Part shown: positions 1 through 7,976 of the stretch, one piece after another
How the letters are laid out: the number at the start of each line of letters is the position of its first letter
Numbering within the stretch: position 1 is the first letter of the stretch
From: Mycolicibacterium gilvum
GTDB lineage: Bacteria > Actinomycetota > Actinomycetes > Mycobacteriales > Mycobacteriaceae
Assembly (NCBI RefSeq): GCF_900454025.1
Contig: NZ_UGQM01000001.1
Span: 4,216,001-4,280,000 of the forward strand
Length of the DNA: 64,000 bases
Direction of reading: 5' to 3'
Program-made: the position numbers and the translations under genes
Notes under the pieces: generated by a model
The model's input: only the letters and a program-made list of their open reading frames with translations
The model's database searches: none
Told to the model about the DNA's origin: nothing

Positions 1-817
1 TGGTGCGCAACATCTCCCGCTGCGAGTCGGGGTCATAGGGTGCTGCGCGGTGCAGTACACCGTTGTTGTCCCAGATGACCGTGTCGCCCACCGACCAGGT
101 GTGGCTGTAGACCAGGTCCGGCTGTGTCGCCCGGTCGAGCAACTCAGCCAGCAGGGCCCGGCCCTCGTCGTAGTCCATCCCGACGACGTAGTGCGCCGAC
201 GCGCCGAGCACCAGTGATTTGCGGCCGCTGCGGTGGGTCCACACCAGCGGGTGCTCGTGGGTGGGACGTGATCGCCACCGGGCGAGTTCCTCGGGTGAGG
301 GATCCGGGTTGATACGACTCTGCGAGGCTTCCAGCGAGTGCACGACCCGCAGCCGGCCGAACCGCTCCTTTTCCTCGTCGCTGAAAGCCTCGTACGCCGC
401 ATAGGAGTTCGCGAACTCCGTCTCGCCGCCGCGTTCGGCCACCTGAACGGCCGACAGCACGGTCGCCCGCTGCGGACACTCGTCGCCGATCGGTGTGCAG
501 CCGTCGATGTGCCAGTCGAACGTCGCACGCAGATAGGCTGCCGACGCGTTCTTGGACTTGTCGAGGGTGACCGGATAGATGCCCGCGACCGGGTGGTGAC
601 CATCCGCGGAGTGGTCCACGGCGCCGAGGCGGCGGCTGAACGCGACCTGAGCCTCCGGAGCCAGGTGCAGGTCTGGAAACACCAGGACGCCGTTGTCTTC
701 CAGGGCGTCCAGCACCGCCGCGGCCAGCGACTCGTCCGAGGCCAGCCGCACTGGATCGACGCCGAGCACTTCGGCGCCGACCGACGGGGTGAGTTTGTTG
801 ATCGTCAACAGCGACAT
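1..817 (-). CDS. TauD/TfdA-family 2-oxoglutarate-dependent dioxygenase (3' end cut by window edge)
   Basis: Fe(II)/2-oxoglutarate oxygenase that would hydroxylate a small substrate while decarboxylating 2-oxoglutarate. The 272 visible residues hold the whole active site: the HxD pair in the motif WHIDG (about H103, D105), the distal His in LHRAAPYD (about H256) and the 2-oxoglutarate-binding Arg about eleven residues later (R267). Only a short C-terminus should lie beyond position 1. The ATG at 817 is 14 bases after the stop of the small Rieske-partner gene, so it looks like the last gene of the operon that begins at 4271. The substrate is not predictable. Confidence 0.9.
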   Translation of the reverse strand, partial: MSLLTINKLTPSVGAEVLGVDPVRLASDESLAAAVLDALEDNGVLVFPDLHLAPEAQVAFSRRLGAVDHSADGHHPVAGIYPVTLDKSKNASAAYLRATFDWHIDGCTPIGDECPQRATVLSAVQVAERGGETEFANSYAAYEAFSDEEKERFGRLRVVHSLEASQSRINPDPSPEELARWRSRPTHEHPLVWTHRSGRKSLVLGASAHYVVGMDYDEGRALLAELLDRATQPDLVYSHTWSVGDTVIWDNNGVLHRAAPYDPDSQREMLRT

Positions 818-831
818 CAGATTCCTTTTGA

Positions 832-1167
832 TCAGGGCACCGGAGCGCTGACGCGGTCGATGACGGCGTCGGCGGAGTCGGCGGGTTTCTGGGTACCGAA
901 CACCTCGACGGCCATCGAGACCATGATCATCGAGTAGACGAGGTGCAGCAGGTTGAGCACGTCATCGGGAAGGTCGTCGAGCGGGAACTTGTCGCAGTAG
1001 TCGATGGCTTCCTCGAAACGGGGCGAGAACGCCTCGTAGAACGCGTGGATCTCCGGCATCGGGGTGTTCAGCCGGGTTTCCCACCGTTCGGGTTCTGTTG
1101 CCAGACACCACTTCTCGGCGAACTGCTCGAACTCGGCGAAGGCATCGGGGAGTTTGGGTGCGGGCAT
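832..1167 (-). CDS. Small Rieske-partner protein, copy 1 (unknown family)
   Basis: 111 residues, acidic, probably all-helical, no signal peptide or membrane segment; I recognise no named domain. It begins one base after the stop of the Rieske oxygenase alpha gene. Homologous proteins of 118 and 109 residues sit directly after the other two Rieske genes (6149-6505 and 32766-33095). Shared features are an N-terminal LPxxFAxxExF, a W-C-L-x2-E-x-E-R stretch, an M-x-E block near residue 37, a D-D-L-P-D-D segment near residue 64 and a C-terminal E-V-x-x-x-x-x-P stretch. The strict pairing suggests an accessory subunit or assembly factor of the oxygenase, which is inference. The start at 1167 has the purine-rich stretch GGGGGTC upstream. 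Confidence 0.85.
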   Translation of the reverse strand: MPAPKLPDAFAEFEQFAEKWCLATEPERWETRLNTPMPEIHAFYEAFSPRFEEAIDYCDKFPLDDLPDDVLNLLHLVYSMIMVSMAVEVFGTQKPADSADAVIDRVSAPVP

Positions 1168-1168
1168 C

Positions 1169-2461
1169 TCAGACCCCCACCGGGTCACGTTCGGCACGTT
1201 GGGCATCACGTTCGGCCTTGTAGCGGTCCACCCAGTCGACGGCGACGTGGTGCAGATGCCGTACCAGGATCTCCTGGTCGTTGAGCGGATAGTCGTCGAC
1301 GATCGGCTCACCCAGCCCGTACTCCAGCGCGGCCTGTGTGCCGCCGAGCATGCCGGCGTCCTGAAGGGCGAACTCTTTGAGGACCACCGACGCGACCTCG
1401 TGCTCGACACGCTCGCGCACCGTGCGTGCGGGATGAAAAGCGTTGTAGGCCTCGAACTTGTGGGTGTTGTGCGATGTCGGCCAGTAGCGGTACAGCAGAT
1501 ACCACCCGTGGTAGATCAGGATCTCCAGGTTCGGGAAGATCTGGAAGTTGGTGATACCCCAGGGTTCGATACCGCCGGGATTCAGACCCGCCGACTGGTG
1601 GGTCTCCGGCGTCCGCCACGGACCGACCAGGCCACTGTGCGTGGCCCGTTCGACCGGGTACATGTACTCCGGCGCGAGCAGCCAGCGCCGCGTGCCCGCG
1701 GTCGACACCAATCGGTGCGGGCCGTCGATCTGGAAGTGTCCGCACTCGAACGTCGCGTTGGGCTGGCGCACTTCGGTGGGCACCTGCTGTGAATGCAACG
1801 ACGGAACGTGGTAGTACTCCTGGAACGCGTCGGCGAAGATCTTCCAGTTGCTGTTGTTGTGCGCGACGAAATCGTAACGCTCCGTCATCAATTCGAACGG
1901 GTAGTCGTCGAGTGCGGTGATCATCGGGCCGAGGAACTCGCGCAGCGTCTGGCGGGGTTCGGCGTCGAAGTTGATGAAGATGAAGCCGTTCCACACGTCG
2001 CAGTGCACGGACTTCAGTCCGTACTTCGCGGTGTCGAGGCCGAAGAACTCGCCGGGCTGCTGGACGAAGGTCAGCTCACCGTCGAGACCGTAGCGCCATC
2101 CGTGGTACTTGCAGGTGAACTGCCGGCAGGCGCCCTTGACCTCCTCGCTGGGAAAGTCGTTCCACACCAACTTGTTCCCGCGGTGGCGGCACACGTTGTG
2201 GAACGCGCGGATCTGTCCGTCGCGACCCTTCACCACGATCACCGAGGTGCGGGCGGCGTCGATGTCCTTGGTCAAATAGCTACCGACGCGCGGCAGTTCC
2301 TCGACGCGCCCGACATTGAGCCAGGCGCGTTTGAACACCGCTTTCCGCTCGAGCTCGTAGAACTCGGGCGAGGTCGAGTCGCGAAACGACACCGGACCGG
2401 TCCCGAGCTCGGGATAGTGTTCGGTCCAGCTGCCCTCGGCGGGCTTGGGCCACTTAGGCAT
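1169..2461 (-). CDS. Rieske non-heme iron oxygenase, alpha subunit, copy 1
   Basis: Catalytic subunit of a ring-hydroxylating-type oxygenase, 430 residues. The Rieske 2Fe-2S ligands are C91 and H93 (CRHRG) and C117 and H120 (CKYHGW). The mononuclear iron site is seen as D211, H218 and H223 (DAFQEYYHVPSLH), with D368 (LQDAG) as the likely third ligand; E215 lies in the same helix. It shares length, motif spacing and the opening GSWTExxPELGT with the copies at 6508 and 31424. A classical beta subunit gene is absent; the small 111-residue gene follows instead. The KshB-like reductase in the same operon is the obvious electron donor. Substrate unknown. Confidence 0.95.
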   Translation of the reverse strand: MPKWPKPAEGSWTEHYPELGTGPVSFRDSTSPEFYELERKAVFKRAWLNVGRVEELPRVGSYLTKDIDAARTSVIVVKGRDGQIRAFHNVCRHRGNKLVWNDFPSEEVKGACRQFTCKYHGWRYGLDGELTFVQQPGEFFGLDTAKYGLKSVHCDVWNGFIFINFDAEPRQTLREFLGPMITALDDYPFELMTERYDFVAHNNSNWKIFADAFQEYYHVPSLHSQQVPTEVRQPNATFECGHFQIDGPHRLVSTAGTRRWLLAPEYMYPVERATHSGLVGPWRTPETHQSAGLNPGGIEPWGITNFQIFPNLEILIYHGWYLLYRYWPTSHNTHKFEAYNAFHPARTVRERVEHEVASVVLKEFALQDAGMLGGTQAALEYGLGEPIVDDYPLNDQEILVRHLHHVAVDWVDRYKAERDAQRAERDPVGV

Positions 2462-2494
2462 ACGAGCCTCCCTGTCCGTCGGTGAATCTGACTG

Positions 2495-3244
2495 TCATGC
2501 CATCACCGATCCGCCGTTGACCCCCAGGGTCTGGCCGGTGATGAAACCCGCCTGCTCGGAACACAGGAAGCCGACCGCGGCGGCGATGTCGTCTCCGGTA
2601 CCGAGGTGCCCGACCGGGATGCTCGCCGCCATCTGCTCGTTGGGCGGTAGGAAGCCTGCGGCCTGAGATTGCAGCTGCATCGGGGTCTCGATGCCCGACG
2701 GCGGGATGTTGTTGACGGTGATCCCCGCCGCCCCGTACTCGCGCGCCAGTGAGCGGGTCAGCGAGATCAGCGCGCCTTTCGAGGCCGCGTAGTGGGCCAT
2801 GCCCGGCGAGCCGCGTTGGGCACTCGACGACGAGATCATCACGATGCGGCCCCAGCCCGCGGCGAGCATGTCCGGGATGGCGGCCTGGGCACAGTGGAAG
2901 GTCCCGTTGAGATTCACGTCGATCAGCCGCTGCCACAGCTGCGGCGAGATGTCCAGGAACGGCGCGAAATCCACCAGCCCGGCACTGGTCACCAGGATGT
3001 GAACGGGTCCCAGTTCGGTGCGCACCTTGGCGAACGCGTCGTCGACCGCGGCGCGGTCGGTGACGTCGGCGGCGATACCGAGCGCCGTCACGCCGTCGGC
3101 GCGCAACTCCTCGGCGACCCGCTGCGCCGCTTCGCCGTTGAGGTCCAGCACGGCCACCTTGTGGCCGCGCCTCCCCAGCTCGTGGCACGTCGACTCTCCC
3201 ATGCCCGACGCCCCGCCGGTCACCACTGCTACACGACTACTCAT
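2495..3244 (-). CDS. SDR family NAD(P)-dependent oxidoreductase
   Basis: 249-residue classical short-chain dehydrogenase. The N-terminal cofactor motif TGGASGMG and the catalytic Ser (ISSSSAQ) plus Y-x3-K (YAASK) are present, and the C-terminus has the usual GQTLGVNGG. It would oxidise an alcohol or diol, perhaps the product of the neighbouring oxygenase. The start at 3244 (MSSRVAV) overlaps the end of the reductase gene by 8 bases, which implies translational coupling; an in-frame ATG three codons upstream is the alternative. Operon order is reductase, SDR, oxygenase, small protein, TauD. Confidence 0.92.
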   Translation of the reverse strand: MSSRVAVVTGGASGMGESTCHELGRRGHKVAVLDLNGEAAQRVAEELRADGVTALGIAADVTDRAAVDDAFAKVRTELGPVHILVTSAGLVDFAPFLDISPQLWQRLIDVNLNGTFHCAQAAIPDMLAAGWGRIVMISSSSAQRGSPGMAHYAASKGALISLTRSLAREYGAAGITVNNIPPSGIETPMQLQSQAAGFLPPNEQMAASIPVGHLGTGDDIAAAVGFLCSEQAGFITGQTLGVNGGSVMA

Positions 3245-4271
3245 AGACCACATGGACCTTTCGACTGGTGGGCAGTGACTGGCATGTGAGCACCCAGCCT
3301 TCCTCGACTTCGTCCTCGTCCAGCGCGTCGTTGATCCGCATCCGCGCGCTGCCTTCGACGATTCTGGCCATACACGTACCGCAGGAACCTGTTTCGCACG
3401 ACGCCGGCGCTTTAAGCCCCTTTTGGCGCGCAGTCTGCAGCAGGGTCTCACCTTGCCGGTAGGCGGCGGTGACCTTCTGGCGATCGAGCTCGATGACTAT
3501 CTCTTCGCACGCGTCATCGGTGTTGTCTGTGACACCGGGCGGCACCTCCGCGATCGTGAAGCGCTCGAGGTTCAGCCGCTGTTTCGGCACGCCAGAGTCG
3601 AGCAGCGACGCTTCCACGGTGTCCATGAACGGCGCTGGTCCGCAGATGTAATAGTCCGCGTCACCGGCACTCTCGGCGAAGGACGCGACGGCGGTGGCGG
3701 TGACCACTCCCGCATCCTCGTCGAAATGATGGGCGACGGTCAGGCGGTCGGCGTGCTGTTCGGTCAGGCGGGCCAGGGGTTCGGAGAAAATGACCGATCC
3801 GCGGGCACGGTTGGCGTAGAAGAGCCGGACGGGACGCGCCGTGTCGGCGAGCGCGGCGCGGACCAACGACATGATCGGCGTGATGCCACTGCCGCCAGCG
3901 AACGCGATGAGCGGCCTCGGCGACGAAACACCCGCGGCCAGCGTGAATCTCCCCTCCGGCGGGGAGGCGTGCAGCTCGTCCCCCTCCGCAGCGGTGTCGT
4001 TGATCCAGTTCGACACGACCCCGCCGGGGTCGCGCTTGACCGTGATGCGCAGCTCCTCCTCGACCGGGGCCGACGACATCGAGTAACAGCGACGCAGATC
4101 GCGCCCGTCCACGCTGACCCGGACCGTCAGGAACTGGCCGGCCTTGTAGCGGAACCGGTGCGAACAGTCCTCCGGCACGTCGAGCACCAAGGACACGGCA
4201 TCGGAGGTTTCGCGCACCACCCGCTTGATGCGCAGCGGCGCAAACCCGTCAACAGAGAGTTCCTCGACCAT
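3237..4271 (-). CDS. Ferredoxin-NADP reductase-like oxygenase reductase with C-terminal 2Fe-2S domain (KshB-like)
   Basis: 344-residue electron-transfer protein. Domain order: FAD-binding domain with RCYSMSS (residues 61-67), NAD(P)-binding domain with GGSGITP (126-132) and ICGPAPFM (209-216), then a plant-type 2Fe-2S domain with C292, C297, C300 and C330. This architecture and size match reductases of Rieske monooxygenases such as KshB and phenylacetyl-CoA PaaE. It is the only such reductase in the window, so it may serve all three Rieske oxygenases (inference). It is first gene of its operon; the ATG at 4271 lies about ten bases from a TGATACT-like -10 element, consistent with a leaderless transcript. 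Confidence 0.93.
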   Translation of the reverse strand: MVEELSVDGFAPLRIKRVVRETSDAVSLVLDVPEDCSHRFRYKAGQFLTVRVSVDGRDLRRCYSMSSAPVEEELRITVKRDPGGVVSNWINDTAAEGDELHASPPEGRFTLAAGVSSPRPLIAFAGGSGITPIMSLVRAALADTARPVRLFYANRARGSVIFSEPLARLTEQHADRLTVAHHFDEDAGVVTATAVASFAESAGDADYYICGPAPFMDTVEASLLDSGVPKQRLNLERFTIAEVPPGVTDNTDDACEEIVIELDRQKVTAAYRQGETLLQTARQKGLKAPASCETGSCGTCMARIVEGSARMRINDALDEDEVEEGWVLTCQSLPTSRKVHVVYE

Positions 4272-4283
4272 CCCGGCCAGAGT

Positions 4284-4317
4284 ATCAAGTACTTGTCATT
4301 AATCTCAAGTAGTTGAC
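4284..4317. promoter_or_regulatory. Double KstR2-like operator upstream of the reductase operon
   Basis: Two related sites lie just upstream of the ATG at 4271. The first (4284-4297) contains a perfect 10-base palindrome CAAGTACTTG and matches nine of ten defined positions of the KstR2 consensus as I recall it (AnCAAGnnCTTGnT). The second (4304-4317) contains TCAAGTAGTTGA. On the minus strand TTGAGA and TGATACT could be -35 and -10 elements, so a bound repressor would cover the promoter. The second site shares CAAGTAGTTGA with elements at 7931 and 14604. Confidence 0.6.
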
Positions 4318-4326
4318 GACATCCTC

Positions 4327-4387
4327 GCCGAAATTGCATTCCAGCAGGGGTTTTGCGAGAAGACGCCTGCCGGAATGCTTGTTCGGC
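4327..4387. repeat. Dispersed palindromic hairpin repeat, copy 1
   Basis: Two 22-base arms (4327-4348 and 4366-4387) separated by a 17-base loop; 18 of 22 arm positions pair. The left arm reads GCCGAAATTGCATTCC followed by AGCAGG. A near-identical element with the same arm length and the same 17-base loop lies at 29247-29307. It sits between the MarR stop and the reductase promoter. No T-run follows, so it is not a typical intrinsic terminator; it may be a REP-like or MITE-like element. Confidence 0.75.
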
Positions 4388-4398
4388 GGAGCTCGCCG

Positions 4399-4875
4399 CT
4401 AGGTGTCGACGTGGTCGGCGAACAATTCGTGGCCGGTCCCCTGCTCGACAACCCGGCCGAGGAGTTCACGCAGCGTCTTCTGCTCGGCCTTGCTCAACAC
4501 CCCGAACACCTTGTCGTGCGCGGCGATCGCGTCCTGCACGACGGCAGCGGCGACGTCGCGTCCCTGATCGGTCAGGAACGCCTGCAGGATCCGGCCGTGG
4601 GAGGGATTCTGCTTGCGCTCCACCAGCCCTCGACGCTCCAGGGCGGTCAGGGCCAGCTGCACACCCTGCGGACTGATCAGCAGACGGCGGGCCAGCTCCG
4701 CACCCGAGAGGCCGGGCTCGTTGGACAGCTGGCGCAGCACACCGATCTGCGCAGTGCTCACCCCGTGCTCGCTGACCGCTTCGTTCACACTGGTCAGCGA
4801 GAAATAGAAGGCCTGCTTGAGTAGCCACAGGATGTTGTCGGTGAGCTCGATACCCGCCACGTCGTGCGCGTCCAT
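4399..4875 (-). CDS. MarR-family transcriptional regulator
   Basis: 158 residues with a winged helix-turn-helix. The recognition region SGAELARRLLISPQGVQLAL (about residues 57-76) is followed by the wing (LVERKQNPSHGR) and helical dimerisation ends, which fits the MarR family in length and layout. The gene starts two bases after the amidohydrolase stop and is last in the operon from 7785. It probably senses an aromatic or lipophilic metabolite and may control that operon or the divergent reductase promoter downstream; the sequence does not say which. Confidence 0.92.
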   Translation of the reverse strand: MDAHDVAGIELTDNILWLLKQAFYFSLTSVNEAVSEHGVSTAQIGVLRQLSNEPGLSGAELARRLLISPQGVQLALTALERRGLVERKQNPSHGRILQAFLTDQGRDVAAAVVQDAIAAHDKVFGVLSKAEQKTLRELLGRVVEQGTGHELFADHVDT

Positions 4876-4877
4876 GT

Positions 4878-6152
4878 CTAGACCGTAGACGTCGGGGCGT
4901 CCTGAGTGACGTCGACGGTCTTGTGTACCACCCCGTCCTTCATCACGAAGCGCACATCCAAGGTCCTCGCGATATCGGCGCTCACATCTCCGTCGACGGC
5001 GATGATGTCGGCCAGATATCCCGGTGCGAGCCTGCCCAGTTCATCGTCGGCGTCGATGAGTTCGGCGCTGGTGATCGTCGCTGCGCGCAGCGCCTGCATC
5101 GGGGTCATGCCGCGGGACACCAACGCGCACAACTCCTTGGCGTTCTGTCCGTGCGGCACCGCCGGCGCGTCGGTGCCACACGCGATGCGGACCCCCGCCG
5201 CGATCGCCTTGGGCAGCATGGCCTGCGCCTGCGGGAAGACCACCTCGGCCTTCTTGCGCAGTTCGGGCGCGATCCGGTCGACTGCCATCGCCTCGGTCAG
5301 ATACGTGGTCGACACCAGGAACGTCCCGTGGTCGACCATCATCTGGAGGGTCTCGTCGGTGGCGAGGAAGCCGTGCTCGATGCAGTCGATCCCGGCCCGG
5401 ATACAGGCGCGGATCGCGCTGTCCCCCACGGCATGTGCGGCGACCCGGACGCCGGCCCGGTGCGCCTCGTCGGCGATCGCGGCGAACTCCTCGTCGGAGT
5501 ACTGCTGAGCCCCGGGGGCGGTGCTGTGCGACATCACCCCGCCCGAAGCCGACACCTTGATCAGCTTCGCCCCGTGCCGGACCTGATAGCGCACGCAGGC
5601 GCGGACGTCGTCGACGCCGTTGGCGATGCCCTCGGCGACCGAGAGTGGCATGATGCCGGGCGCCAGCCGCTGGAAGACCGTCGGGTCCAGGTGCCCTCCG
5701 TAGGGAGTGACGGCGTGACCGGCGGGGTAGATCCGCGGACCCGGGTGCCACCCCTGCTCGATCGCGCGTTGCAGCGCCACGTCGAGCAGATAGCCGCCGG
5801 TCTTGACCATCAGCCCGAGGTTGCGCACGGTGGTGAATCCGGCGTCCAGCGTGGTCCGGGCGTTGACCGCGCCGCGCAGCGTCCGGTAGGCAGGGTCGTC
5901 CTGCACTCCGTGCATGGGGCTGGGCAACCCTTCGGGACCGCCGGGGCCACCGATCAGCAGGTTGAGCTCCATGTCCATCAGCCCGGGCAACAGCGTGACA
6001 TCGCCGAGGTCGAGCACCTCCGCGCCGGGAGGTTCCGCGGCCGGGTCCACGCACCGGATCCGGTTGCCCTCGACGACGATCACCGCGGGCGAACGGACCA
6101 CGCCGGCCTCGACGTCCGCCCATCGGGCGGCCTTGACGACGGTGACGGTCAC
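4878..6152 (-). CDS. Imidazolonepropionase-like amidohydrolase lacking the HxH motif, copy 1
   Basis: 424-residue metal-dependent hydrolase fold. The usual PGLIDxHxH is here PGLMDMELN, so both histidines of the first metal pair are replaced (E62, N64). The rest of the site is intact: K199 (LIKVSASGG) as possible carboxylated lysine, H240 (VAAHAVGD), H260 (IEHGF) and D328 (GTDAP). A paralogue at 33095 has the same substitution, so it is not a sequencing error. The GTG start at 6152 overlaps the small-protein stop as GTGA. It may use one metal, act as a ring-opening hydrolase or decarboxylase, or have lost hydrolysis. Confidence 0.9.
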   Translation of the reverse strand: MTVTVVKAARWADVEAGVVRSPAVIVVEGNRIRCVDPAAEPPGAEVLDLGDVTLLPGLMDMELNLLIGGPGGPEGLPSPMHGVQDDPAYRTLRGAVNARTTLDAGFTTVRNLGLMVKTGGYLLDVALQRAIEQGWHPGPRIYPAGHAVTPYGGHLDPTVFQRLAPGIMPLSVAEGIANGVDDVRACVRYQVRHGAKLIKVSASGGVMSHSTAPGAQQYSDEEFAAIADEAHRAGVRVAAHAVGDSAIRACIRAGIDCIEHGFLATDETLQMMVDHGTFLVSTTYLTEAMAVDRIAPELRKKAEVVFPQAQAMLPKAIAAGVRIACGTDAPAVPHGQNAKELCALVSRGMTPMQALRAATITSAELIDADDELGRLAPGYLADIIAVDGDVSADIARTLDVRFVMKDGVVHKTVDVTQDAPTSTV

Positions 6153-6505
6153 GGGACGGGTTCGGCGTCGCAGTCCAGCGACGTCGCGCCGGTATCAGGC
6201 ACTTTGGGTTGCTTCCAGCATTCGACGGGGAACGACGCCTGGATCATCGAATACAGCATGTGCATCAGGTTGAGGACGTCCTCGGGCAGGTCGTCGAGCG
6301 AGAACTTGTCGCAGTAGGCGATCGCCTCCTCGGCCCTCGCGGTGATCGCGTCGTAGAACGCCTGCAGTTCCGGCATCGAACTGCTCAGCCGCTTGGCGTA
6401 CCGCTCCGGCTCCGAGCCCAGGCACCAGTCCGAGAACTCTTCCAGATCGGCGAACTCCGGTGGCAACTTCGGCGAGGTCGTTTCAGAGGTCGTTCCAGAG
6501 GCCAT
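6149..6505 (-). CDS. Small Rieske-partner protein, copy 2
   Basis: 118 residues, homologous to the small proteins at 832-1167 and 32766-33095, with a Ser/Thr-rich N-terminal extension of about ten residues. Visible common blocks are LPPEFADLEEF, DWCLGSEPERYAKRL, the MPELQAFYD block, the acidic DDLPEDVLNL segment and FPVECWKQPKV. It lies two bases after the Rieske alpha stop and overlaps the amidohydrolase start by four bases, so all three are probably translated together. Function unknown; co-occurrence in three loci argues for a physical or catalytic partnership with the oxygenase. Confidence 0.87.
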   Translation of the reverse strand: MASGTTSETTSPKLPPEFADLEEFSDWCLGSEPERYAKRLSSSMPELQAFYDAITARAEEAIAYCDKFSLDDLPEDVLNLMHMLYSMIQASFPVECWKQPKVPDTGATSLDCDAEPVP

Positions 6506-6507
6506 GC

Positions 6508-7785
6508 TCACACCCCCTCCTTGACCTGCTGGGTCTTGCGCCGGTAGTCGTCGACCCACGCGGCCGTTTCGGTGTGCAGGTGCCGGATCAGCACCTCCTG
6601 GTCGCAGAGCACGAAGTCGTCGAGCACCCGTGACTCGACCATCGACTGGGTGGCCTCCAGGGTGTTGGCGTCCTGCAGGCCATACTCCTTGAACGACACC
6701 GCGGCGAGTTCCTGGGCGATCCGCTCGCGGGGTGTGCGTGGCTGCGGAAAGTAGACCGTGCCCTCGAAGATGTGCGTGTTGTGCGACGTCGGCCAGTAGT
6801 GGTAGGTCAGGTACCACCCCTGACCCCAGAACAGGACGACGAAGTTCGGGAAGAGCTGGAACGAATCCAGGCCCCACGGATCGCATTTGGCCGGGTTGAG
6901 CCCGGCCGGCATCTCCCCGAGATCGGGTTTGTCCCACGGGCCGAAGAGGCCGCTCTGGCAGATGTCCTCGATGGGCTTGCGCATCTCGTCGGCCATTTCC
7001 CACGCCCGGACCCCGGAGGTGCTCACCAACCGGTGGGGACCGTCGATCTGATAGTGGGGCGCTTCGAATCCCGCCTGCGCGGCGGCCTTCGAATACGCCG
7101 TCGGCGACTGGTTCGCGTGCAGTACGGGAGCGTGATAAAACTCCTGGAACGCGTCCATGTAGAGCTTCCAGTTGGCCTTGACCTCCGACCGGTAATGGAA
7201 TCTCGACGTCATCCGATCGAACGGGTAGCCCTCCAGGTTGGTGATCATCGGGCCCAGGAACTCCCGCAGCGACTGCTCGGGTTCGGGCGCGAAGTTGACG
7301 AAGATGAAGCCTTCCCAAACCTCGCAGTGCACCGGCACCAGCCCGTAGCGGCTCTTGTCGAGGTCGAAGAACTCGCCTTCCTGCTGCACGAACGTCAGAT
7401 TGCCGTCGAGGTCGTAGCGCCACGCGTGGTACTTGCAGGTGAACTGCCGGCACACCCCGCTGGTCTCCTCCAGAGGCATGTCGTTCCACACCAGCTTGTT
7501 GCCGCGATGACGGCAGATGTTGTGATAGGCCTTGACCTCACCGGACGTCGTCCTCACCACGATGATCGAGGTGTTGACGACCTTCATCTCCTTGGTGAAG
7601 TAGCTGCCCTTGCGCGGAACCTGTTCGACACGGCCGACATTCAGCCACGCTCGCCGGAAGACCGCCTTGCGCTCCAGCTCGTAGAACTCCGGGTCGATCG
7701 AGTCCTCGTAGGACACCGGTCCCGTCCCCAGCTGCGGGTAGTGCTCGGTCCAGCTGCCTTCGGGCGGTTTGGGAAATCGGGCCAC
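6508..7785 (-). CDS. Rieske non-heme iron oxygenase, alpha subunit, copy 2
   Basis: 425 residues. Rieske ligands C91, H93, C117 and H120; mononuclear iron region DAFQEFYHAPVLH with D211, H218 and H223; likely distal ligand D372 in LQDANTLEATQ. The motif spacing is identical to copy 1, and copy 3 has the same LQDANTLEATQ-type segment. The gene opens the operon Rieske, small protein, amidohydrolase, MarR. No beta subunit or reductase is in this operon, so it probably borrows the reductase encoded at 3237-4271. The 190 bases upstream hold a CAAGTAGTTGAT element. Confidence 0.95.
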   Translation of the reverse strand: MARFPKPPEGSWTEHYPQLGTGPVSYEDSIDPEFYELERKAVFRRAWLNVGRVEQVPRKGSYFTKEMKVVNTSIIVVRTTSGEVKAYHNICRHRGNKLVWNDMPLEETSGVCRQFTCKYHAWRYDLDGNLTFVQQEGEFFDLDKSRYGLVPVHCEVWEGFIFVNFAPEPEQSLREFLGPMITNLEGYPFDRMTSRFHYRSEVKANWKLYMDAFQEFYHAPVLHANQSPTAYSKAAAQAGFEAPHYQIDGPHRLVSTSGVRAWEMADEMRKPIEDICQSGLFGPWDKPDLGEMPAGLNPAKCDPWGLDSFQLFPNFVVLFWGQGWYLTYHYWPTSHNTHIFEGTVYFPQPRTPRERIAQELAAVSFKEYGLQDANTLEATQSMVESRVLDDFVLCDQEVLIRHLHTETAAWVDDYRRKTQQVKEGV

Positions 7786-7930
7786 TGTCGTCTCCTCCTG
7801 GCTGCCATCGCTACCGCGCCGCCCGCGGGCTGATCGGTCGGTCCAGTCTCGGGCAAACCAACAGGCACAGCTGTGTTTTCGCCATATCGCCGCAGACGCT
7901 TACGGCCGACGGTAGCCGTTCAGGAGTCCA

Positions 7931-7948
7931 ATCGCAAGTAGTTGATAT
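7931..7948. promoter_or_regulatory. CAAGTAGTTGAT operator element upstream of Rieske copy 2
   Basis: The 18 bases ATCGCAAGTAGTTGATAT occur here and again, identical, at 14604-14621; the core is shared with 4304-4317. It lies in the 191-base gap between the Rieske gene at 7785 and the stop of the SDR gene at 7977. The arms resemble a KstR2-type half-palindrome (CAAG...TTG). I infer a common TetR-type repressor for the operons at 4271, 7785 and 14643. Confidence 0.6.
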
Positions 7949-7976
7949 TGGCGGCGCGGACGCGGCGGCCGGGCCG

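Noticed and set aside
4327..4387. Hairpin read as an intrinsic terminator
   Set aside because: No T-rich tract follows either arm, and an almost identical element exists at 29247, so a repeat is the simpler explanation.
6772..7833. A 353-codon plus-strand frame opposite Rieske copy 2
   Set aside because: Antisense shadow of a gene with all Rieske ligands; composition is typical of reverse-strand reading of high-GC DNA.
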